From: CAYJPV01 sp964547975
GTDB taxonomy: Bacteria > Acidobacteriota > Vicinamibacteria > Vicinamibacterales > JAKQTR01
DNA length: 51,861 nucleotides
Direction: 5' to 3'
Assembly: GCA_964547975.1 (NCBI GenBank)
Contig: CAZJRM010000005.1
Coordinates: 1 to 51,861, forward strand
Below the pieces are notes generated by a model. That model was not told the origin of the DNA, did no database searches, and saw only the letters and a list, made by a program, of their open reading frames with translations. The position numbers were made by a program, and so were the translations under genes. Shown piece by piece: positions 23,534-35,093 of the stretch (position 1 is the first letter of the stretch; the number at the start of each line of letters is the position of its first letter).

Positions 23534-26500
23534 ATGAGCCGATTTCGTTCTGCCACGGGGATCTTCCACTATCTGGCCGTGCTCGTGCCGGCCGCCGCGG
23601 CCGTCGTGCTGCTGGGATGGTGGGCGGTGGCGCGTGCCGACCGGGAAATGCGAGCGGACCTTCTCCGTCAGACACAACTGGTTGCGCAGGGCATTCGGCT
23701 CGAGCAGATCCGCGCCCTGTCCGGCGCCGTCGGCGACACCGAGTCGCCGACCTACCTTCGGCTGAAGGAGCAGCTCGCTTCGGTCCGGATCGCGAATCCC
23801 GAGTGCCGGTTCGGCTACCTTTTCGGCCGGCGCGACAACGGGACGGTCTTCTTCTACGTCGACAGCGAACCGCCGGGCTCCAAGGACTTCTCTCCGCCGG
23901 GACAGACCTACGACGAAGGGTCGGCTGTACTGCGAGGGGTGTTCGACCAGGGAGTGCCGGATACGGAAGGCCCGACGACTGATCGATGGGGGACGTTCGT
24001 CAGCAGTCTGGTCCCGATCAGGGATCCGGCGACCGGGAAGACCGTTGCGGTGCTCGGGCTCGACATCGACGCGTCCACGTGGAGGGCGACCCAGGCGGCC
24101 CGGGCCGCTCTTCCGGTCGGCCTTGCCCTCGTCCTGCTCCTTGGCGCCGGTATTGTCGTGCTGTCGGCGCGACGGACCCAGGCGGCGCCGAAACCGGTCC
24201 TGCGGCTCCTCCTGCCGCCTCTGGCGGCCATGGTGGTCCTCCTGATTGCGGGTGCCGGAGCGCTGCTCTGGTTCGAACACGAACGGGGCATCAACAACAG
24301 GCTGGCGTCAGGGCTGGCGGAAACGACCCGCGAATTGCGCGTCGATATCGGGAACCACGCGGCCGGCCTGGCCATGGTTGCCAGACCGATTGCCGCCGAC
24401 GCCACGCTGCCGGCGGAACTGCGGAACCGCGACATCCAGAGCCTGATGCGCGACTACGGCCCGGTGTTCGAGTCGCTGCGTCGCGACCGCAAAGTGTCGA
24501 CGCTGACGTTCCTCGATGCGCAGCGCCAGATCATCCTGCGCGTCCACGCGCCGAGCGAGGGCGGCGGCCAGGCCAGCTGTTTCGTGGCTGTCGAGTCCCA
24601 GCGCACGGGCCGGCCGGTCTCGGGTGTCGAACTCGATCCCTCGGGTCGGATCGAAGTCCGCGCCGTTCAGCCGGTGTTCGAGGGCGAGACGCCGGTCGGC
24701 TTCATTCAAGTTGGGACCACGATCGAAGCGGCGCTCGAGGCCCGATCACGTCCTGGCCTCGAACTCGCGGTGGTGTCGCCGAAGCCCGGGGCCGGAGACG
24801 GGAACCGCGTCTCGGTGTTGTACTCGTCGCGAGGCCATCTGCCAATCGAGTTCATGCGGTGGGCCGACCGCCTGGTCGGTGAACACGAACACGGCGACGG
24901 CGCGCGGTCGTTCTCCTTCGACGGACTGACCTGGCGGGTGTCAGCCGCACCGCTGCTCGACGCGTCGGGGGCCGAAGTCGCCGACCTTGTCCTGCTGCAG
25001 GATGTCTCGCGCGACCAGATCTCGTTTGCGCGCCTCGTCGCATTTGGCGCACCCGCCGCCAGCGTGCTGCTGACGGTGCTCGTCGGGTTCGTCTACGTCC
25101 TGCTGAAGCGGACGGATGCGGGCATCGAAGCCCAGCAGGTGGCCGTCAGGGAAAGCGAAGCCAACTATCACTCCCTGCTCGAATCGATGGCCGACCTCGT
25201 CGTCGTGGCGTCGATCAAGGGACGTATCGTGTTCACCAACGCGGCCGTGAGGCGGACGCTCGGTTACACGGCGGACGATCTGCTCTCGATGGACGTGGCG
25301 CAGCTCTACCCCGAGGCGCGGCGCGGCGAGGCGGAGGCGCTGCTGGCCGACTTCGTCCGCGGCGACCAGACCTCGTCTTCGATGTCCCTCGCTCGGTGGG
25401 ACGGCGTGCTCGTCCCTGCGGATACCCGTGTCTGGAGAGGCCGCTGGAGTGGGGCCGACTGTCTGTTCCTGCTGTGCAAGAACCTTACGTTCGAACTGGA
25501 GGCCGAACAGCGATTCGAACGGCTCTTCCGCAACAACCCGACGCCGATGGCCTTGTCGACCGAGTCGGGCCGCTTCGCGGACGTGAACGACGGCTTCCTG
25601 GCGCTGCTGGGTTATCAGCGCCACGAGGTCATCGGGCGGACGTCCGCCGACCTGCGGCTGTGGGTCAATCCGGAGGATCAGGCGGTGACGGCTCGCCACC
25701 TCCTGGCGGACGGGCACATCTCCGGCGTGGAACTGCAGGTGCGCTGCCGCGACGGCCGGATCTGCGACGGCCTGTTCTCGGGCGAGACCATCTCATTCCA
25801 CGGAGAACGGTCGCTGCTCACCGTGATGGTCGACATTACCGAGCAGAAACGGGCGCACCTCGCGCTGCGCGACAGCGAGGCCTTCCTTTCGATGTTGCTC
25901 GAGACGGTGCCCATCCCAGTGTTCTACAAGGACGTCGATGGGCGGTACCTCGGGTTCAACCGGGCGTTCGAGCAGTTCGTCGGCCGGTCGAAGGCCGACA
26001 TGACGGGCCTGACGGCGCAGGATCTCCTCCCGGCCGACGTGGCAGCGACCCACGAGTCCCAGGAGCGGGCGCTGCTGTCGTCCCCTGGCGAAGCCGTGTA
26101 CCAGATGCGCGTCGAGTCGGCCGCCGGCCCGCGCGACGTCGAGATGCACAAGGCGTCATTGACCGACGGCGAGGGCCGGGTCACCGGCACCATCGGTGCG
26201 ATCCTCGACCTGACCGATCGTGTACGGGCCGAGGAGGAACTGCGGCTGACGAACGTCGAACTCGAGACCGCGACGCTCCGGGCCAACGAGATGGCGGTCC
26301 AGGCGGAACTCGCCAGCGTCGCGAAGAGCCGCTTCCTCGCCACGATGAGCCACGAGATCCGCACGCCGATGAACGGCATCATCGGCATGACCGGGCTCCT
26401 GCTGGATACCGCCCTCGACCCCGACCAGCGCCGGTTCGCGGAACTCGTCCGGGCCAGCGGCGACACGTTGCTCAACCTCATCAACGACATCCTCGACTAC

Positions 26501-27559
26501 TCGAAGATCGAGGCGAACCGCCTCGAACTGGAGACGGCTGACTTCGACCTTCGTGCCATCGTCGACGAAGTGACGGTCCCGCTGGCCGTCCGGGCCAGAC
26601 ACCAGGGGGTCGAGGTGTCCAGCGTGCTGGCGCCCGATGTGCCCACGGCGCTGCGCGGTGACTCGACACGCCTGCGCCAGATCCTGACCAACCTCGTGGG
26701 GAACGCCGTCAAGTTCACCGAGAAAGGCGAGGTCTCCGTCCGCGTGACGGTGGACGAGATCGGACCCGTCGACGTGGTCCTGCACTTCTCGGTGCGTGAC
26801 ACGGGCATCGGCATTCCGCCGGAGAAGTTCGGGCTCCTGTTCTCGAAGTTCAGCCAGGTGGACGCGTCGACGACCCGACGGTTCGGCGGGACGGGGCTGG
26901 GCCTCGCCATCTCGAAACAGCTGGCCGAACTCATGGGCGGGAAGATCGGCGTGACGAGCCAGGAGGGCCAGGGCTCGGAGTTCTGGTTCACCGTTCGGCT
27001 CGCCATCCGGCACGCCACGGCACCGGCGCCGCCGCCGATGCCAGCGGCGACACCCGGCGCCCGGGAGTCTCTCGAGCCCCTCGCCTGGGCGCGAATCCTG
27101 CTCGCCGAAGACGATGCCACGAACCGGGTCGTGGCCCTGGGCATTCTGCGGAAACTCGGGTTGCGTGCGGACGTCGTGACCGACGGGGCCGAGGCGGTCG
27201 AGGCGCTCCGTCGCGTGCCGTACGACCTCGTGCTGATGGACGTGCAGATGCCGCAACTGGATGGCTTCGAGGCGACCGGCCTGGTTCGAAGCGGCGCGGC
27301 CGGCGCCCTCAACCCCGCGGTGCCGGTCATCGCGATGACGGCGCACGCGATGCAGGGTGACCGCGAAGCCTGTTTCGCGGCCGGCATGAATGACTACGTC
27401 TCAAAACCCCTGTCGCCCCGGGCGCTGGCCGACGCGCTTCGGCGCTGGCTGCCCGACAACCCCACGGCCCGGACGCCGCACACCCCGGTGACTGGAGCCC
27501 ACGAGACCCCACAGACCCCGGCATCAACGACCAAGAGCCGCGAAGAGGTTACAGGATGA
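23534..27559 (+). CDS. Hybrid sensor histidine kinase with two periplasmic sensor regions, three PAS domains and a receiver
   Basis: 1341 residues. Membrane helices near 12-34, 195-218, 226-250 and ~500-520 enclose two extracytoplasmic regions: ~35-190 (contains FGYLFGRRDNGTVFFYVDSE, Cache-like) and ~250-500 (contains MRDYGPVFESLRRDRKVSTL, double-Cache-like). Three PAS domains follow (~540-650, 660-780, 780-905). HisKA has H940 in SHEIRTPMNG; HATPase_c has NLVGNAVKF, DTGIGIP and GGTGLGLAISKQL; the C-terminal receiver has D1236 in LMDVQMPQLDG. The double set of sensor regions suggests detection of more than one small molecule. It overlaps the next CheY gene by 4 nt (ATGA), and with the upstream Hpt forms a phosphorelay. 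No ribosome site is visible before the ATG. Confidence 0.93.
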   Translation: MSRFRSATGIFHYLAVLVPAAAAVVLLGWWAVARADREMRADLLRQTQLVAQGIRLEQIRALSGAVGDTESPTYLRLKEQLASVRIANPECRFGYLFGRRDNGTVFFYVDSEPPGSKDFSPPGQTYDEGSAVLRGVFDQGVPDTEGPTTDRWGTFVSSLVPIRDPATGKTVAVLGLDIDASTWRATQAARAALPVGLALVLLLGAGIVVLSARRTQAAPKPVLRLLLPPLAAMVVLLIAGAGALLWFEHERGINNRLASGLAETTRELRVDIGNHAAGLAMVARPIAADATLPAELRNRDIQSLMRDYGPVFESLRRDRKVSTLTFLDAQRQIILRVHAPSEGGGQASCFVAVESQRTGRPVSGVELDPSGRIEVRAVQPVFEGETPVGFIQVGTTIEAALEARSRPGLELAVVSPKPGAGDGNRVSVLYSSRGHLPIEFMRWADRLVGEHEHGDGARSFSFDGLTWRVSAAPLLDASGAEVADLVLLQDVSRDQISFARLVAFGAPAASVLLTVLVGFVYVLLKRTDAGIEAQQVAVRESEANYHSLLESMADLVVVASIKGRIVFTNAAVRRTLGYTADDLLSMDVAQLYPEARRGEAEALLADFVRGDQTSSSMSLARWDGVLVPADTRVWRGRWSGADCLFLLCKNLTFELEAEQRFERLFRNNPTPMALSTESGRFADVNDGFLALLGYQRHEVIGRTSADLRLWVNPEDQAVTARHLLADGHISGVELQVRCRDGRICDGLFSGETISFHGERSLLTVMVDITEQKRAHLALRDSEAFLSMLLETVPIPVFYKDVDGRYLGFNRAFEQFVGRSKADMTGLTAQDLLPADVAATHESQERALLSSPGEAVYQMRVESAAGPRDVEMHKASLTDGEGRVTGTIGAILDLTDRVRAEEELRLTNVELETATLRANEMAVQAELASVAKSRFLATMSHEIRTPMNGIIGMTGLLLDTALDPDQRRFAELVRASGDTLLNLINDILDYSKIEANRLELETADFDLRAIVDEVTVPLAVRARHQGVEVSSVLAPDVPTALRGDSTRLRQILTNLVGNAVKFTEKGEVSVRVTVDEIGPVDVVLHFSVRDTGIGIPPEKFGLLFSKFSQVDASTTRRFGGTGLGLAISKQLAELMGGKIGVTSQEGQGSEFWFTVRLAIRHATAPAPPPMPAATPGARESLEPLAWARILLAEDDATNRVVALGILRKLGLRADVVTDGAEAVEALRRVPYDLVLMDVQMPQLDGFEATGLVRSGAAGALNPAVPVIAMTAHAMQGDREACFAAGMNDYVSKPLSPRALADALRRWLPDNPTARTPHTPVTGAHETPQTPASTTKSREEVTG

Positions 27560-27966
27560 AAGCCCTGATCGTCGAAGATGATTTCACCAGCCGGCTGCTC
27601 CTCCAGGAACTGCTCAAGCCGTACGGGGCGACGCATATCGCCGTCAACGGCCGTGAAGCCGTCGAAGCCGTGCGGATCTCCGTGGAGACTGGCGAACCCT
27701 ACACCCTGATTTGTCTCGACATCATGATGCCGGAAATGGACGGCCAGGAGGCGCTCAGGGCCATCAGGGCTCTCGAGGACGCACACGGCGTGGTGCCTGG
27801 CCATGGCGCGAAGATCCTCATGGCCACGGCCTTGACCGATTTCCGGAATCGCAGTGACGCCTACTTCAACCTGTGCGACGGGTATCTCACCAAGCCGATT
27901 CGCCAGGAACAGCTCAGGAACGAACTCCGGGACCTCGGCCTCATTCCTGAACCCGTCACCGTGTAG
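27556..27966 (+). CDS. CheY-like single-domain response regulator
   Basis: 136 residues, one receiver domain: EDD at 7-9, D55 in CLDIMMPEMDG, Thr/Ala region ILMATALTDF, Lys in LTKPIRQEQL. The ATG overlaps the kinase stop codon, so production is coupled to the kinase. It resembles the other CheY-like protein at the N-terminus (VEDDFTSR versus AEDDSTSR), hinting at duplication. No output domain. Confidence 0.93.
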   Translation: MKALIVEDDFTSRLLLQELLKPYGATHIAVNGREAVEAVRISVETGEPYTLICLDIMMPEMDGQEALRAIRALEDAHGVVPGHGAKILMATALTDFRNRSDAYFNLCDGYLTKPIRQEQLRNELRDLGLIPEPVTV

Positions 27967-27978
27967 CTACAGCGCCCG

Positions 27979-28887
27979 TCACGGCGCCTGGCGCCGGACC
28001 CACTCGAGGCCCGGACGGTCGATGCGGAACTGCACGAGGCGGCGGTGTTCGACCTCGGTCACGTACGCGGTGCGGCCGTCGGGGCCGCCGAAGCAGATGT
28101 TGCTGGGCTTCGCGCCCAGCACGTCGATCTCCCGGACGATCTCACCCGCGGGCGTCAGCGCGACGACCGTGCCCTTGTCGTAACGGGTGACGTAGATCGT
28201 GCCGTCGGCGTCGCAGCGCATGCCGTCGAACCCGAAGTCGTCGAAGTGCCGGACGAGCCGCTTGCCGGTCAGCGTCCCGTCCGGGGCGATCGTGAAGGCC
28301 CAGACGTTGCGCTGCACACTTTCGTTCACGTAGAGCGTGCGGCCATCGGGCGAGACCTCGATGCCGTTCGTCGTGCCCATGCCTCCGGCGGCCAGCGTGA
28401 CGCGGCCCGCCGTGTCGATTCTCCACACCTGCCCCGTGCCGTCCTTCCAGTTCGGATCGCTCGCCCACACCACATCGTCCGGCGAGATGGCGATGTCGTT
28501 GGGCTGATTCATGCGGGGTTCGTGGGCGAAGACCGACACCGCGCGCGTCGCCATCTCGATGCGCAAGATGTTGTGGCCGACGTAGTCCGCAACGTACATC
28601 CGTCCGGCGCGATCGAAGCGGAGGCCGTTGCCGGTGCTCGAGCCCGGGAGCGTGACGAACACCTCTGCGTTGCCGTCGGGCGCGACCTTGCCGATCGTCT
28701 GCTGGCGGGCGAAGTTGACGGCGTAGACGAAGCCGTCCCGGTCGGTGGCTGGCCCTTCTATCCCGGCGGTGAAACTGCCCTCGGACGTCAGCGGCCGCGC
28801 CACGAACAGGGGATCGTCCGGCGGCGCGCCGGACGAGAGCGCCATGCAGGCGCAGAGCAGGGGAGTGCGGACGGCGGCAGGCATCAT
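27979..28887 (-). CDS. SMP-30/gluconolactonase-like beta-propeller protein
   Basis: 302 residues. A short hydrophobic N-terminus with Cys (TPLLCACMALSSGA) may be a signal peptide. The rest is a six-bladed propeller of the SMP-30/LRE type: GIEGPATDRDGFVYAVNFAR, GNGLRFDRAGRMYVADYVGH, QPNDIAISPDDVVWASDPNW, TTNGIEVSPDGRTLYVNESV and FDGMRCDADGTIYVTRYDKG. The Glu, Asn and Asp positions used for divalent metal in this family are present (EGP, QPND, TNG). It may be a sugar-lactone hydrolase; substrate not determinable. TATACT exactly 6 nt before the first ATG, with no ribosome site, suggests a leaderless message. Confidence 0.85.
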   Translation of the reverse strand: MMPAAVRTPLLCACMALSSGAPPDDPLFVARPLTSEGSFTAGIEGPATDRDGFVYAVNFARQQTIGKVAPDGNAEVFVTLPGSSTGNGLRFDRAGRMYVADYVGHNILRIEMATRAVSVFAHEPRMNQPNDIAISPDDVVWASDPNWKDGTGQVWRIDTAGRVTLAAGGMGTTNGIEVSPDGRTLYVNESVQRNVWAFTIAPDGTLTGKRLVRHFDDFGFDGMRCDADGTIYVTRYDKGTVVALTPAGEIVREIDVLGAKPSNICFGGPDGRTAYVTEVEHRRLVQFRIDRPGLEWVRRQAP

Positions 28888-28893
28888 GCCCGG

Positions 28894-28899
28894 AGTATA
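28894..28899 (-). promoter_or_regulatory. -10 hexamer for leaderless SMP-30-like mRNA
   Basis: Minus-strand TATACT is followed by CCGGGC and then the ATG at 28887. The 6-nt gap puts transcription start on the initiation codon. No good -35 is seen. Confidence 0.45.
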
Positions 28900-28920
28900 G
28901 CGCCCGCCGCCGTCGGCGGA

Positions 28921-31152
<2,232 letters not shown>

Positions 31153-31332
31153 GGTCCCTGTCTCCATGACACCCCCGGGAGCATGGCCCATCCGTGCTGG
31201 TGGCCGTCGAGGGCGTCCACCAGTGTAGTCGAACCGACCCTTCGGTCCCATAGCCCGGAGTCCAGGACGGGAGTAGACTGTGGCTATCCACATTCAACAA
31301 CCGGCCCAGGATGGGCCCGAGAGGAGTACCTC

Positions 31333-31725
31333 ATGCCGACACTCGACGCCCTCAAGGCGAAGTACCGCCCATTGTTCGAACTCGCGCAGCGTCGCGGAAT
31401 CCACGTGACCAACGCGCACCTGCAGGACGACAAGCTGTTCTTCAAGGCCGCCGCGCCCAGCGAGGCGATCAAGGTCGAGGCGTGGACCTGCATCAAGGCC
31501 GTCGATCCCGTCTACGCGGATATCCTGGCCGACATCACGATCGATGCCTCGCTGAAGGTGCCGGAGACGATCTACGAGGTGAAGGGCGGCGACAGCCTCT
31601 CGAAGATCGCGAAACACTTCTACGGTGACGCCAACAAGTACATGAAGATTTTCGAGGCCAACAAGGACCAGTTGGCCGACCCCGACAAGATCAAGCCTGG
31701 CCAGAAGCTCCGGATTCCGGACTAG
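31333..31725 (+). CDS. Small LysM-domain protein (Kbp/YgaU-like)
   Basis: 130 residues; GAGGAG lies 6 nt before the ATG. The N-terminal ~75 residues look BON-like (LFFKAAAPSEAIKVEAWTCI, DITIDASL), and the C-terminal ~50 residues are a LysM motif (YEVKGGDSLSKIAKHFYGDA, IFEANKDQLADPDKIKPGQK). BON-LysM proteins include the E. coli potassium-binding Kbp; no signal peptide is visible, consistent with a cytoplasmic member. It lies 10 nt before the DUF937 gene and probably forms an operon with it. Confidence 0.85.
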   Translation: MPTLDALKAKYRPLFELAQRRGIHVTNAHLQDDKLFFKAAAPSEAIKVEAWTCIKAVDPVYADILADITIDASLKVPETIYEVKGGDSLSKIAKHFYGDANKYMKIFEANKDQLADPDKIKPGQKLRIPD

Positions 31726-31735
31726 GGAGGCGCAG

Positions 31736-32200
31736 ATGGGACTCCTCGATAACATCCTGGGGGCGGCGGGCGCCGCGCAGGCCGGCGGAACCGGCGGCAG
31801 CCCGCTCGGCGGCCTCGCGGACATGGTGATGAAGAACCCCCAGGCGCTGGGCGCCATTGTCAGCCTCCTGAGCGGGAAAGACGCGTCAGTGGGCGGCACG
31901 GGCGGACTGGGCGGTCTGGTGTCGGCGTTTCAGAGCAAGGGCCTCGGCGACATGATCAACTCGTGGATTTCGACGGGTCCGAATCCGCCGGTGTCGGCGA
32001 GCCAGATCACCGACGTGCTCGGCCCCGATACGGTCACGCAGTTCGCGGCCAAGGCCGGCGTCTCGCAGGGGGATGCCGGAGGTCTGCTCGCGAGCCTGCT
32101 TCCGTCGGTGATCGACCAGCTCACCCCGGAGGGCCACGTGCCCGCGACCGATTCCCTGGAGTCCGCGCTCGGCGGCCTCCTGTCGGGCCTCCGGCGTTAG
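31736..32200 (+). CDS. DUF937 / YidB-like glycine-rich protein
   Basis: 154 residues. It starts MGLLDNILGAAGAAQAGG, carries a Gly-rich linker, and ends with the typical YidB/DUF937 sequence: ITDVLGPDTVTQFAAKAGVS, LASLLPSVIDQLTPEGHVP. GGAGG precedes the ATG. The role of the family is not established. Position directly after the LysM gene suggests they work together. Confidence 0.85.
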   Translation: MGLLDNILGAAGAAQAGGTGGSPLGGLADMVMKNPQALGAIVSLLSGKDASVGGTGGLGGLVSAFQSKGLGDMINSWISTGPNPPVSASQITDVLGPDTVTQFAAKAGVSQGDAGGLLASLLPSVIDQLTPEGHVPATDSLESALGGLLSGLRR

Positions 32201-32219
32201 CCCCCGGTTCACGCCTTCA

Positions 32220-33320
32220 TTACCGGAGACGCTCCAGAAGCCAGGCGCGGCGTTCGTCCGTCACGAACGCCGCGTCAATCGCATGACGGGTGAGCTGCGC
32301 CAGGTGGGACTCGTCGAGTCGGAGCGGCCCTGCGATTTCGATGAACGTCTCCGTCACCGTGAACGGCCCGAACATCAACGGGTCATCCGTCGCCAGCGAG
32401 ACACGTAACCCCTCTTCCAGAAACCGCTTCAACGGGTGTTCGGCCAGAGGCATGAACCCCATTCTCGCGTTCGACACGGGGCAGCTCTCGATGGCGATGC
32501 CCCGTTCCCGCAGGAACGTGCGCGCCTCGGCGGATCCTGCCAGGGATGTGCCGTGTCCGATCCGTGCCGCGCCGAGAACCTCGACGGCTTCGACAATGGT
32601 GGCAGGCGGCGCGTCGGCGTAGGACGGCGGGTGTCCCTGCTCGCCGCCGTGGACGGTCAGTGGCACGCCGGCTTCCCGGGCCGGTGCCAGCGCGTCAGCG
32701 AAGACGCGAGGAGCAAAGAGTCGTTCGGGGAAACCGGCGATGTCGAGGCCCACGGGCCGATCGGCGCGATGCAGGCGCGCGGCCAGCGCGGCGATGGGGC
32801 GAGCCTGGCCCTCCGGCACCGCGGGATCCGAACCGGGCAGCCCCTTCTGTCTGCTGAAGGCGAGGATGAACGTCCCGCTGACGTGCCGGTCTCTCCACGC
32901 GCGGTCGACACCCCGCAGCAGTGCGCCGGCGATATCGTCGATGTCGGCGCGCACGTGTTCCTGGTAGGTGAATGGCGATCCGCGCAACTCGGTGTGCAGG
33001 CTTCCGGCCTCCGCGCACGCGACGAGCTGGTCGAAGACCGCCTCCTCGAGGTCGTCGAGCGTCCGCATCACGGACAGCGGCAGGCCGAACGAGTCGATGA
33101 ACACCGATGCGCCGTCGGGCCGGGAGAAGCCCCCGGCGACGTCCCGATAGTAGCGGCCGATGGCGTCGGGATCCTGGGGATCGATCCCCTCGATCACGCG
33201 CCCCGACCGCGTGCGCGCCTCGGTCAGGCCATGACGCTGCGCGAGGCGGGCGATCGTCTCCGGCGTGATCCCGGCTTCGAAGTGGCGATGCAGTTCGGCG
33301 GTCTGCGGTTCGTGTGGCAT
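32220..33320 (-). CDS. Adenosine deaminase-family hydrolase
   Basis: 366 residues from the ATG at 33320. Metal and catalytic motifs are in place: AELHRHFEAG (HxH), LTVHGGEQGHP (His and catalytic Glu), AARIGHGTSL (His) and VSLATDDPLMFG (the two Asp). The order and spacing match adenosine/adenine/aminodeoxyfutalosine deaminases, but several positions differ from classical Add (HRHFEA for HLHLEG, LATDDP for LNTDDP), so the substrate may not be adenosine. No ribosome site is visible, and GTG at 33332 is an alternative start. It is divergent from the hybrid kinase gene, 108 nt apart. Confidence 0.85.
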   Translation of the reverse strand: MPHEPQTAELHRHFEAGITPETIARLAQRHGLTEARTRSGRVIEGIDPQDPDAIGRYYRDVAGGFSRPDGASVFIDSFGLPLSVMRTLDDLEEAVFDQLVACAEAGSLHTELRGSPFTYQEHVRADIDDIAGALLRGVDRAWRDRHVSGTFILAFSRQKGLPGSDPAVPEGQARPIAALAARLHRADRPVGLDIAGFPERLFAPRVFADALAPAREAGVPLTVHGGEQGHPPSYADAPPATIVEAVEVLGAARIGHGTSLAGSAEARTFLRERGIAIESCPVSNARMGFMPLAEHPLKRFLEEGLRVSLATDDPLMFGPFTVTETFIEIAGPLRLDESHLAQLTRHAIDAAFVTDERRAWLLERLR

Positions 33321-33428
33321 CAGCGGAGTCACCAGTGAGGCTTGCACGAGTGTGTGCCAGGTGCACGCCGACCGCAAGCGCGCTTGCAGGATCGCGAAGA
33401 GGCGGGGGACAATGTACGCCACCCGACC

Positions 33429-35069
33429 ATGACGGCCGTGATGCGCGCGATCGGCTCTCTGCGCCTGATCTTCATCGACGCTTCTCCGGTTGATGTCGCG
33501 CTCGCCGTGCGGCAACTCGAAGCCAGCGGCCTCGAGTTCAGCTGGGTTCGCGTCGATTCGCGAGGCGCGTTGCTGTCGGCCCTCGACACGTGGCTGCCCG
33601 ACCTCGTGCTGTCCGAGGTCAGCCTGCCCGGATGGGGCGGCCTCGAGGCCCTGGCCGTCGTGCGGGACCGGGTGCCCGATGCGCCGTTCCTGATCGTGGC
33701 GGGGGCGATGAGCGACGAGACCGCCGTCGAGTGCCTGAAGGCCGGCGCCTGGGTCGTCGTGCGGAAAGAACACCCGTCGCGCCTGCCGTGTGCCGTCAAC
33801 GACGCTCTCGAGATGAAACGCGCCCGGGACAAGGCCAGGGCGGATCGTCTCGACATCACGGACCTGCTCCACGCCGAAGCCGAACGCGGCCGCTATGCGT
33901 CGGCGCTCGCGCAGGCGCAGAAGATGCAGGCCGTCGGCCGCCTCGCCGGCGGCGTGTCTCACGACTTCAACAACCTGCTGACAGGTATCCTGGGGTACTG
34001 CGATCTATTGCTGTCGTCCATCCCGGAGGAGGCGCCGTACCGGGCGGATGTGGTGCAGATCCAGCACGTGGCCAAGCGCGCCTCCACGCTGACACGCCAG
34101 TTGCTCGCCTTCAGTCGCAGGCAGGTCATGAGCCCCGTGGCCCTGAACCTCTCGACGCTGCTCGCAGACATGGCGAAGCCGGTTCGCACGATGTTGCGGG
34201 AGAATCTCGAGCTCGTCTGGGACCTCGCGCCGGGTCTCGAGGATATCCATGCCGATCCCGCACAGGTCGAGCAGGCGCTCTACAACCTCCTGATGAATGC
34301 CAGCGATGCCATGCCGGATGGCGGACGCATTTCCGTGCGCACGTACGCGACCGACCTGGAGGCCACGTCCGCCGCCCGCCACAGCGGCACCCGCAAGGGC
34401 CGGCATGTCGCCGTGTCGGTGCGCGATACCGGAGTGGGGATCGACCCCGGCGTGCTCCCGCTCGTGTTCGAGCCGTTCGTGACCACCAAGCCTCCCGGCC
34501 AGGGCAACGGCCTCGGGTTGGCCGCGGTCTACGGGATCGTCAAGCAGAGCCACGGCTGCGTGATCGCCGAGAGCAGGCCCGGTGAGGGCGCGACCTTCAC
34601 GATGTTCTTCCCGGTGGTCGCCGGTGAGCCCGGCGCGACGCGTGCGGACGAGCCTGAGACCGTCGGGTCACCAGGCGGCCAGACCGTGCTCCTCGTCGAA
34701 GACGACGAGGCCTTGCGGCCCGTCCTCCGGCGCGTCCTGGAGGGGAGGGGCTACGAGGTCCTGGAAGCCGTCGACGGTGTCGATGCCGTCGATCGCTGGC
34801 GGTCACAGGCGCTGAGGCTCACCGTGTTGCTGACCGATCTCGTGATGCCAAGGCGGGACGGCGTCGAGGTGGCCCGGCTGTTCCGCGAGGTCGCGCCCGC
34901 ATTGCCCGTGCTGTTCATGACGGCCTATGCCGAACCCGAGGTGTTCAGGGATGTCGTCGAGGACGAGCGTACAATGCTCATCAAGAAGCCGTTCCTGCCG
35001 GGCGCGCTGGTGAGTGCGCTCCGCCGCCTGCTTCACGGTCGTTCCGCAGCGGCCGCGGAGGATTCCTAG
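33429..35069 (+). CDS. Hybrid histidine kinase with degenerate N-terminal receiver
   Basis: 546 residues, soluble, no membrane helix. Residues ~11-125 have a receiver fold, but the phospho-Asp position reads Glu (E63 in DLVLSEVSLPG) and the acid pocket is reduced, so it cannot be phosphorylated normally. A short coil leads to HisKA with H178 (GGVSHDFNNLLTGILGY), HATPase_c (NLLMNASDAMPDGG, DTGVGIDPG, GLGLAAVYGIVKQS) and a C-terminal receiver with D470 (LLTDLVMPRRDG). It is convergent with the NtrC-type regulator 24 nt away, its likely partner. An alternative start is the ATG at 33441. Confidence 0.9.
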   Translation: MTAVMRAIGSLRLIFIDASPVDVALAVRQLEASGLEFSWVRVDSRGALLSALDTWLPDLVLSEVSLPGWGGLEALAVVRDRVPDAPFLIVAGAMSDETAVECLKAGAWVVVRKEHPSRLPCAVNDALEMKRARDKARADRLDITDLLHAEAERGRYASALAQAQKMQAVGRLAGGVSHDFNNLLTGILGYCDLLLSSIPEEAPYRADVVQIQHVAKRASTLTRQLLAFSRRQVMSPVALNLSTLLADMAKPVRTMLRENLELVWDLAPGLEDIHADPAQVEQALYNLLMNASDAMPDGGRISVRTYATDLEATSAARHSGTRKGRHVAVSVRDTGVGIDPGVLPLVFEPFVTTKPPGQGNGLGLAAVYGIVKQSHGCVIAESRPGEGATFTMFFPVVAGEPGATRADEPETVGSPGGQTVLLVEDDEALRPVLRRVLEGRGYEVLEAVDGVDAVDRWRSQALRLTVLLTDLVMPRRDGVEVARLFREVAPALPVLFMTAYAEPEVFRDVVEDERTMLIKKPFLPGALVSALRRLLHGRSAAAAEDS

Positions 35070-35093
35070 CGGACGAGGTCCGCGAGGTCTCGT

